Below are positions 56,002 to 64,000 of a stretch of DNA of 64,000 bases, in pieces. Origin of the DNA: Sphingomonas sp. BK580 (GTDB lineage Bacteria > Pseudomonadota > Alphaproteobacteria > Sphingomonadales > Sphingomonadaceae). The stretch lies in contig NZ_JACIAY010000015.1 of NCBI RefSeq assembly GCF_014194975.1, positions 1-64,000 of the forward strand, given 5' to 3'. A program made the translations under genes and the position numbers. The notes beneath the pieces were generated by a model, which saw only the letters and a list, made by a program, of their open reading frames with translations, was not told the origin of the DNA and ran no database searches. Each line of letters opens with the position of its first letter. The first letter of the stretch is position 1.

Positions 56002-56225
56002 CCTTGAAAGTGCGGTGATCGGGCTAAGCGAGAAGGCTTTATAATCGACTAACCACGGACCCAGGGTCGCGCACACCAGAAGGCACTCTTTCGCTTGGCT
56101 CTGGAGGGCGGCTTCCGCCGAGACGGGGTGACGCAGCGCGAAATCTGGGCATGTCGCGCCGATCTCCGGCGAGAGCCGGCCCTCCTGGCCCTGGGCTCCT
56201 ACGTGCGTGGCAGCACCGGAGTAGA

Positions 56226-57203
56226 TTACACCGTTGCCCGTGCCGCGGCCCGCACCGCCGCGAGGAACAATGCCCGCCGTTGTGCCCCGGTCAGCGCGGC
56301 ATTCAGCGGCACCGCTGCCGCCTCCACCCAACGCAGCGCGCGCGCGCGCTCGCCGTGGTCGGCGTCCACCAGCGTCGCCGCCGGCAGCAACACCGCGAGC
56401 ACGTCCGCCGACACGTCGAGGCCGACGTGGCACAAGCCGCGCCCGGTCTGCGCCACCAGGAGCGGGCCGAGCGGCGTCGGCACGTCGCACCGGGCGACTC
56501 GCTCGCCCGCGCCGCCGCTCGCCCAGGCGGCGGGCGCCATGCCGAGCGCGGCAGCGTCGGCGTAGAAGCGGCTCGGCGCGGCATAGCCCGCGGCGTAGAT
56601 CGCGGCGGTGACGTTGCGCTCGCCGCACAGCGCCGCGACGGCACGCGCCGCGCGACGGTCACGGGCGTAGGCGGCGGGGGAGAGGCCGGTGGCGCGCGTG
56701 AACAGCCGCTGGAAGTGATGCGGCGCGTAGCCGACCGACGCGGCCAGCTCGGCGAGCGACAGAGGCCGTTCGGCGTCGTCGAGCAGCGTGAGCGCAAGCG
56801 TCACCGCGGTCGCGTCGCGCGTGACGTCGTCGGGCAGGCAGCGGCGGCAGGCGCGATACCCCGCCGCGCGCGCGGCGGCACCGTCGGCCAGGAAGCCGAC
56901 GTGCTCGCGCCGCGGCCGCCGCGCCGCGCAGCTCGGCCGACAATAGATCCGGGTCGAGCTGACCGTGACGACGAAGCGGCCGTCATAGGCGCGGTCGCGG
57001 CGGACGAAGGCGGCCCAGGCGGCGTCCGGGTCGATGGGAGTGGTGGCGTCGAGGCGACCGCCAACACGCCTGCCGTCATCCTGGACTTGGTTCGGGGTCC
57101 ACGGTGCCGCACGCTCTTCGCCCGCAGGATGCGCCGGCGGGTGGATCCTGGACCGGGTCAGCCCCGACGAGAGGGCGTGGGGGAAGGAAGCCGTGTACGT
57201 CAT
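56226..57203 (-). CDS. Ada-like regulator lacking the O6-methyltransferase active site
   Basis: The frame holds an Ada metal-binding domain with four Cys (IYCRPSCAARRPRREHVGFL, then YRACRRCLPDD), an AraC-type DNA-binding domain (ASVGYAPHHFQRLF, then ATGLSPAAYARD), and the first part of a methyltransferase domain (VPTPLGPLLVAQTG). It ends with AAARATV, before the region where the PCHR active-site motif belongs. It can thus at most repair methylphosphotriesters and act on DNA as a regulator. No start codon lies between the Ada domain and a family A repeat upstream; the nearest in-frame ATG is 57203, so about 33 residues would be repeat-encoded. This could be a decaying gene or an AdaA-like protein with a remodelled start. 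Confidence 0.75.
   Translation of the reverse strand: MTYTASFPHALSSGLTRSRIHPPAHPAGEERAAPWTPNQVQDDGRRVGGRLDATTPIDPDAAWAAFVRRDRAYDGRFVVTVSSTRIYCRPSCAARRPRREHVGFLADGAAARAAGYRACRRCLPDDVTRDATAVTLALTLLDDAERPLSLAELAASVGYAPHHFQRLFTRATGLSPAAYARDRRAARAVAALCGERNVTAAIYAAGYAAPSRFYADAAALGMAPAAWASGGAGERVARCDVPTPLGPLLVAQTGRGLCHVGLDVSADVLAVLLPAATLVDADHGERARALRWVEAAAVPLNAALTGAQRRALFLAAVRAAARATV
57073..57170. repeat. Interspersed palindromic repeat, family A copy 4
   Basis: It runs from CCGTCATCCTGGACTTGGTT to GGATCCTGGACCGGGTCAGC and the end CCCGACGA, the same order as copy 3 but with a different core (GCCCGCAGGATGCGCCGGCG). It lies inside the 5' part of the ada-like frame. Confidence 0.65.
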
Positions 57204-57491
57204 CGGGCGTCTCGCTTGCCTCGGCGTCGCGCCGGTCTCTGCACGTACCGGGTCGCGACCATCACGCACGACCTATACGCCACCGCATCCCTCATCGCAT
57301 CCCGCGGCTTGCGCCCGAACCCGTCGCCGCCTCGCACGCCGTTGATCACGTTGAACATCGCCGCGCCCGCTCCGGTTGCATCCCCGGCAACCCTTTGCTA
57401 CGCGCGCCGCTACCCAAGCGAAGGCGCCACCGCGCGCCACCCGGTCGCATGGGTTCGACACCCTTGGGTTTATGCGAGGAAAGTGGATCGC

Positions 57492-58061
57492 GTGGAGAGT
57501 TCCAGCGGTAATCAGGGCAGCAGCATCCAGGCCAGCCTCGGCGGGCGCTACGCGAGCGCGCTGTTCGATCTGGCGGTGGAGGCCACGGCGGTCGACCAGG
57601 TCGAGCGCAGCCTCGCCGCGGTGCGCGACGCGCTGGCCGAATCGGCCGACTTCCGCGCGCTGATCGCCTCGCCCGTGGTGGCGCGGCGCGACGCGGTGCG
57701 CGCGGTGGTGGCCGCCGCGGACGCGATCGGCGTCGACGCCACCACGCGCAGCTTCCTCGGCGTGCTCGCGGAGAATCGTCGGCTGTCGCAGCTGCCGCAG
57801 ATCATTCGCGCGTTCCGCACCTTCGCCGCGCGTCACCGCGGCGAGACCACCGCCGAAGTGACCAGCGCGCACCCGCTCACGCCTGAGCAGGTCGACGAGC
57901 TCAAGCAGCAGCTGCGCCGTCGCGTCGGCCGCGAGGTGTCGGTCGACCTCGAGGTCGATCCGGCGATCCTCGGCGGGCTCGTCGTCCGCATCGGCTCCCA
58001 GATGATCGATTCCTCGATCCGTACCCGTTTGAATGCGCTCGCCAGCGCGATGAAGGGCTAA
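57492..58061 (+). CDS. atpH: ATP synthase F1 subunit delta
   Basis: The OSCP/delta subunit, 189 aa, linking F1 to the peripheral stalk. The N-terminal part (LGGRYASALFDLAVEA) and the C-terminal signature (VDLEVDPAILGGLVVRIGS, then IDSSIRTRLNAL) are typical. GTG 57492 is chosen because GAGGAA lies 10 nt before it. It is the first gene of the F1 operon; its stop is 4 nt before the atpA start. The 288-bp region upstream must hold the operon promoter. Confidence 0.95.
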   Translation: MESSSGNQGSSIQASLGGRYASALFDLAVEATAVDQVERSLAAVRDALAESADFRALIASPVVARRDAVRAVVAAADAIGVDATTRSFLGVLAENRRLSQLPQIIRAFRTFAARHRGETTAEVTSAHPLTPEQVDELKQQLRRRVGREVSVDLEVDPAILGGLVVRIGSQMIDSSIRTRLNALASAMKG

Positions 58062-58065
58062 CCAC

Positions 58066-59595
<1,530 letters not shown>

Positions 59596-59600
59596 GGTGC

Positions 59601-59678
59601 GGGCTCCTGCGAAGGCAGGAGCCCAGTGCCACCGGCGATCCGCTGAATAACCCTGGGCTCCCGCGGTCGCGGGAGCAC
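59601..59678 (+). repeat. Palindromic repeat, family B copy 2, inside the atp operon
   Basis: Two perfect stems: GGGCTCCTGC/GCAGGAGCCC (59601-59624, loop GAAG) and GCTCCCGCG/CGCGGGAGC (59657-59676, loop GT). They fill the atpA-atpG gap and would fold in the mRNA. Confidence 0.75.
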
Positions 59679-59691
59679 GAGAAGGCAGGAA

Positions 59692-60570
59692 ATGGCGTCA
59701 CTCAAGGCCCTCAAGATCCGCATCGGCTCGGTCAAGTCGACGCAGAAGATCACCAAGGCGATGAAGATGGTCGCCGCCGCCAAGCTGCGCCGCGCGCAGG
59801 AGGCGGCGATCGCCGGCCGCCCCTATGCCGAGCGGCTCGAGGGCGTCGTCGCGAGCCTGGCGCGCAACGTCGGCGTCGGTGCCTCGCCGCTGCTGGCGGG
59901 GACGGGCAAGGACCAGGTCCATCTGCTGGTGGTCGCCACCTCCGAGCGCGGCCTGGCGGGCGCGTTCAACACCAACATCGTCCGCGCCGCGCGCCGCAAG
60001 GCCGAGGAGCTGGAGGCCGCGGGCAAGACCGTGATCTTCTATCTCGCCGGCAAGAAGGGGCGCGTGCTGCGCCGCTTCTACCCGCAGGCGATCAAGGTCG
60101 ACCATGATCTCTCGACGGTGAAGACCGTGGCGTTCGACGACGCCAAGGCGATCGCCGACGACCTGATCGCGCGCTACACCGCGGGCGAGTTCGACGTCGC
60201 GCACCTGTTCTACGCCAAGTTCCAGTCGGCGCTGGTGCAGCTGCCGACCGGCCAGCAGATCATCCCGGTCGCCATCCCCGACCGCGGCGAGCCGAAGCTG
60301 GCCAACGCCGGCGACGCGACGGTGGAATATGAGCCGAGCGAGGAAGCGATCCTCGCCGACCTGCTACCGCGCAACGTCGCGATCCAGATCTTCCGCGCCT
60401 TGCTGGAGAATGCCGCGTCCGAGCAGGGCAGCCGCATGACCGCGATGGACAACGCCACGCGCAACGCGGGCGACATGATCAAGCGACTGAGCATCCAGTA
60501 CAATCGTGCGCGCCAGGCGGCGATCACCACCGAGCTGGTGGAGATCATCTCGGGCGCCGAGGCGCTGTGA
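59692..60570 (+). CDS. atpG: ATP synthase F1 subunit gamma
   Basis: The central shaft subunit, 292 aa. The N-terminal helix (IRIGSVKSTQKITKAMKMVA) and the C-terminal helix (MDNATRNAGDMIKRLSIQYN, then ARQAAITTELVEIISGA) are typical. AGGA just before the ATG serves as ribosome binding site. The stop overlaps the GTG of the lipoprotein gene (GTGA), not atpD as is usual. Confidence 0.97.
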   Translation: MASLKALKIRIGSVKSTQKITKAMKMVAAAKLRRAQEAAIAGRPYAERLEGVVASLARNVGVGASPLLAGTGKDQVHLLVVATSERGLAGAFNTNIVRAARRKAEELEAAGKTVIFYLAGKKGRVLRRFYPQAIKVDHDLSTVKTVAFDDAKAIADDLIARYTAGEFDVAHLFYAKFQSALVQLPTGQQIIPVAIPDRGEPKLANAGDATVEYEPSEEAILADLLPRNVAIQIFRALLENAASEQGSRMTAMDNATRNAGDMIKRLSIQYNRARQAAITTELVEIISGAEAL

Positions 60571-61177
60571 TCCGGGCGGGCATCCTGCTGCTGGCGGCGA
60601 CGCTGGCGGTGGCAGGCTGCTCCAAGCCCGCCGCCGACCAGACGCCGGCGAACGACGCCGCCGCGGCGGCGGCTGCGCCGAGCGGGCCCAATCTCGCCGG
60701 CGGCAGCTGGGACGGCGTGTTCACCGATCCGGGCGTGGCGCTGGATCGCTTCGGCCGCAGCGGCCTGCGGCCGGGCGCCTACGAGAAGCGCGGCAGCGTC
60801 TGGCGCTCCGAGGCGGCGCCGACGCCGATGTCGGATCCGCGGGGCAAGCACCCGGTGATGGCCTATTTTACCGCCAGCGGCGCGGCCGACCGGCTGGAGG
60901 CGATCGAGTATCGCCTCGCCGAGCCGACCTCGGCGAATGACCAGCTCGCGCGTGACTCGTTCGACAAATGGCTCGCTCAGTCGCTCCAGCAGCTCGGCGT
61001 GAGCGGCGGCGACAGCGCGGTCGCGGCGATCCACGGCACGAAGCGCGCCGCGGGCCAGCTCAAAGGCGGCGCCGATTACTCGGTGACGCGCACCACCACC
61101 CCCAAGGAGCGGCTGTTGGCCGTGACCTTCACCCGCTCCGCGCCTACATCGGGGCAGACGAACCAAGGAAAGATGTG

Positions 61178-61178
<1 letters not shown>
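60567..61178 (+). CDS. Lipoprotein of unknown function inside the atp operon
   Basis: A protein of 203 aa with a lipoprotein signal (lipobox AVAGC, acylated Cys 18), an Ala/Pro-rich linker, and a predicted periplasmic domain of about 150 residues (SWDGVFTDPGVALDRFGRSG, PVMAYFTASGAADRLEAIEY, TTTPKERLLAVTFTRS). No family is recognised. Its GTG start overlaps the atpG stop (GTGA) and its TGA overlaps the atpD ATG (TGATG), so it is wedged between two core subunit genes without free space and should be made at similar times. The residue after the lipid Cys is Ser, consistent with outer-membrane sorting. Whether it has anything to do with ATP synthase is unknown. Confidence 0.8.
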
Positions 61179-62665
<1,487 letters not shown>

Positions 62666-62702
62666 TCGACTCGGGGTCGGTGTCGGGCTACCTTAGGGTG
62701 GT

Positions 62703-63179
62703 ATGGGCATCGACACGCTCTCGATCGCGAAGGACCTGCGCGCGGCGGCGCTGCCGCAGGACCAGGCCGAGGCCATCGCCGCCGCGATCGGCCGCGCGAT
62801 GAGCGAGGGCGCGGCGACGAGGGCGGACCTGGATCGTCTGGGCGAGCGGATCGACGCTCGGTTCGAGCAGGAGGCGGCGCGGATCGAGGCCCGGTTCGAG
62901 CAGGAGGCCGTCCGGATCGAGGCCCGGTTCGATCGAGAGGCGGCCAGGGTCGACGGGCGCTTCGCCCAGGTCGACGCTCGCTTCGATCAGATCGAGGCGC
63001 GGCTCGAGGAGGCAGACGTCAAGGTCGACGCCCGCTTCGCTCAGGTCGCCACCGATCTCCGCCTGGTCGAGGAGCGCATGACCGCCCGGATCGAAGCGGC
63101 CAAGACGCAGCTGCTGACCTGGCTCGTCGGCGCGATCTTCACCGCCACCGGCGTGCTGATCGCGGTACTGAAGCTCTGA
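62703..63179 (+). CDS. DUF1640-like coiled-coil membrane protein in the atp operon
   Basis: A protein of 158 aa. A helical N-terminus (AKDLRAAALPQDQAEAIAAA) is followed by a long coiled coil made of 11-residue repeats (RIDARFEQEAA, RIEARFEQEAV, RIEARFDREAA, RVDGRFAQVDA) and one C-terminal transmembrane helix (LLTWLVGAIFTATGVLIAVL). This layout matches DUF1640/CCDC90-like proteins, bacterial relatives of mitochondrial inner-membrane coiled-coil proteins. It lies 37 nt after atpD and 85 nt before atpC, on the same strand, so it is probably co-transcribed. Function is unknown. Confidence 0.78.
   Translation: MGIDTLSIAKDLRAAALPQDQAEAIAAAIGRAMSEGAATRADLDRLGERIDARFEQEAARIEARFEQEAVRIEARFDREAARVDGRFAQVDARFDQIEARLEEADVKVDARFAQVATDLRLVEERMTARIEAAKTQLLTWLVGAIFTATGVLIAVLKL
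62847..62978 (+). repeat. 33-bp tandem repeat, four units, coding
   Basis: Units at 62847-62879, 62880-62912, 62913-62945 and 62946-62978. The first three differ at a few bases and the fourth is diverged. Each encodes one 11-residue coiled-coil repeat (R-I/V-E/D-A/G-R-F pattern), so unit gain or loss would change coil length without a frameshift. Confidence 0.8.
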
Positions 63180-63264
63180 TCGACTAGCCCCGCGTCGGCG
63201 CCCGTGCGATGTCGCCCGCGCGCCTCGGCCTCATCCCTTCCACGCTGTTCAGGATATCAGACCC

Positions 63265-63516
63265 ATGCTGCACTTCGAACTCGTCACCCCCGAACGCCTG
63301 GTCCGCTCCGACGAGGTGCATATGGTCACGGTGCCCGGCACCGACGGCGACTTCGCCGTGCTCGAGGGGCACGCGCCCTTCATGTCGACGATCCGCGACG
63401 GCGAGGTGCTGGTGCAGAAGACGCCGGGCGCCGCACCCGAGTCGATCGCGATCCGGGGCGGCTTCGCCGAGGTCAACGCCAAGGGCCTGACCGTCCTGGC
63501 CGAACACGCCGGCTGA
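63265..63516 (+). CDS. atpC: ATP synthase F1 subunit epsilon (short form)
   Basis: A protein of 83 aa containing only the N-terminal beta-sandwich (LHFELVTPERLV, then VPGTDGDFAVLEGHAPF, RGGFAEVNAKGLTVL). The C-terminal two-helix domain that inhibits hydrolysis in E. coli (139 aa) is absent. This short form is seen in several alphaproteobacteria, where another inhibitor (zeta subunit) can take over. It is the last gene of the operon, convergent with priA with only 19 nt between stops. Confidence 0.93.
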   Translation: MLHFELVTPERLVRSDEVHMVTVPGTDGDFAVLEGHAPFMSTIRDGEVLVQKTPGAAPESIAIRGGFAEVNAKGLTVLAEHAG

Positions 63517-63535
63517 GGTCGCTCGCCGACGCGGA

Positions 63536-64000
63536 TCAGAGGAAGCTGTACGGGTCGACGTCCACCGCGACCCGCACCTTCGCCGGCCACTCGAGCGCAC
63601 CCAGCCAGGCGCGGATCACGTCCTGGACGTCCATGCCGCGGCGCGCGTGGACGAGCAGGCGGAAGCGGTGGCGCCCGCGCAGCATCGCCAGCGGCGCCGG
63701 GGCGGGGCCGTACACGGCCATGCCGTCGACCTCGGGCGCGTGCCGCCCGATCAGCCGCGCCACCTCATGCGCCGCGGCCTGCTCCTCGCTCGAGACGATG
63801 ATCGCGGCGTAGCGGCCGTAGGGCGGCGCCCCGGCGTCCTGCCGCGCCTCGGTCTCGGCGGCGTAGAAGGCGTCGGCGTCGCCCGTCACCAGCGCCTGCA
63901 TCACCTGCGCCTTCGGACTGTGCGTCTGGATGAACACCTGCCCCTTCTTCGCGCCGCGCCCGGCGCGGCCCGAGACCTGGCGAATCTGCTGGAAGGTCCG
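63536..64000 (-). CDS. priA: Primosomal replication protein N' (PriA), C-terminal part
   Basis: A partial gene: the frame is open through the right edge of the window, so the N-terminal helicase part is missing. About 154 residues are visible, beginning RTFQQIRQVSGRAGRGAKKG (helicase motif VI) and continuing with THSPKAQVMQALVTGD, PPYGRYAAIIVS and the end VDVDPYSFL. PriA restarts stalled replication forks by loading the replicative helicase. It is transcribed towards atpC. Confidence 0.93.
   Translation of the reverse strand, partial: RTFQQIRQVSGRAGRGAKKGQVFIQTHSPKAQVMQALVTGDADAFYAAETEARQDAGAPPYGRYAAIIVSSEEQAAAHEVARLIGRHAPEVDGMAVYGPAPAPLAMLRGRHRFRLLVHARRGMDVQDVIRAWLGALEWPAKVRVAVDVDPYSFL

Noticed and set aside
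62847..62978. Evenly spaced repeats resembling a CRISPR array
   Set aside because: The units are contiguous 33-bp coding repeats without spacers, inside a coiled-coil gene.

Overview
The window looks like chromosomal DNA of a high-G+C alphaproteobacterium of the Sphingomonadales (Sphingomonas in the broad sense). The signs are an F1-only ATP synthase operon (atpH-A-G-D-C, without F0 genes), argS followed by a SPOR gene, a dGTPase gene next to a TPR/SPOR gene, TonB-dependent receptors paired with tryptophan-halogenase-like genes, an initiator tRNA of the alphaproteobacterial type, and very long antisense open frames caused by the base composition. No rRNA, CRISPR array, integrase or intact insertion sequence was seen.

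Layout. 1-9.9 kb: initiator tRNA; then, on the minus strand, a Tat-exported oligopeptidase B coupled to an acetylpolyamine amidohydrolase. These diverge from a plus-strand set: TonB-dependent receptor, AraC regulator, HSL-type esterase, PaiB-like flavoprotein and an SDF-family symporter. 10.2-13.5 kb: three overlapping genes tadG-tadE-tadE, without the rest of a Tad system; a lone cpaF lies at 54-56 kb. 13.5-26.8 kb: a region of visibly more mixed base composition. It holds a structured non-coding stretch, a small secreted protein and a minus-strand operon running TonB receptor, two flavin-dependent halogenase homologues, GH5 mannanase-like enzyme, a 30-codon micro-ORF, GH27 alpha-galactosidase and GH59 galactocerebrosidase-family enzyme. 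Upstream lie a frameshifted DUF1203 gene and a doubtful ORF.

26.8-57 kb is mostly housekeeping: dgt, TPR/SPOR protein, PAS-winged-helix regulator, manA, bamD, recN, CDF metal exporter, argS, SPOR protein, uvrB, fpr, class II aldolase, uvsE, hisZ, M28 peptidase, pepN, ppc, cpaF and an Ada-like protein lacking its methyltransferase core. Three families of palindromic intergenic repeats recur here. 57.5-63.5 kb is the F1 ATP synthase operon, carrying two extra genes: a lipoprotein between atpG and atpD, and a DUF1640-like coiled-coil membrane protein between atpD and atpC. The window ends inside priA.

The most interesting locus is the glycoside hydrolase/halogenase operon. Reading it as a system that imports and dismantles a galactose-decorated mannan (GH59 for beta-Gal, GH27 for alpha-Gal, GH5 for the mannan backbone) is inference. 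The role of the two halogenase homologues in such an operon is unknown. Next in interest are the two extra genes in the ATP synthase operon and the Ada gene whose start appears to be encoded by an intergenic repeat.
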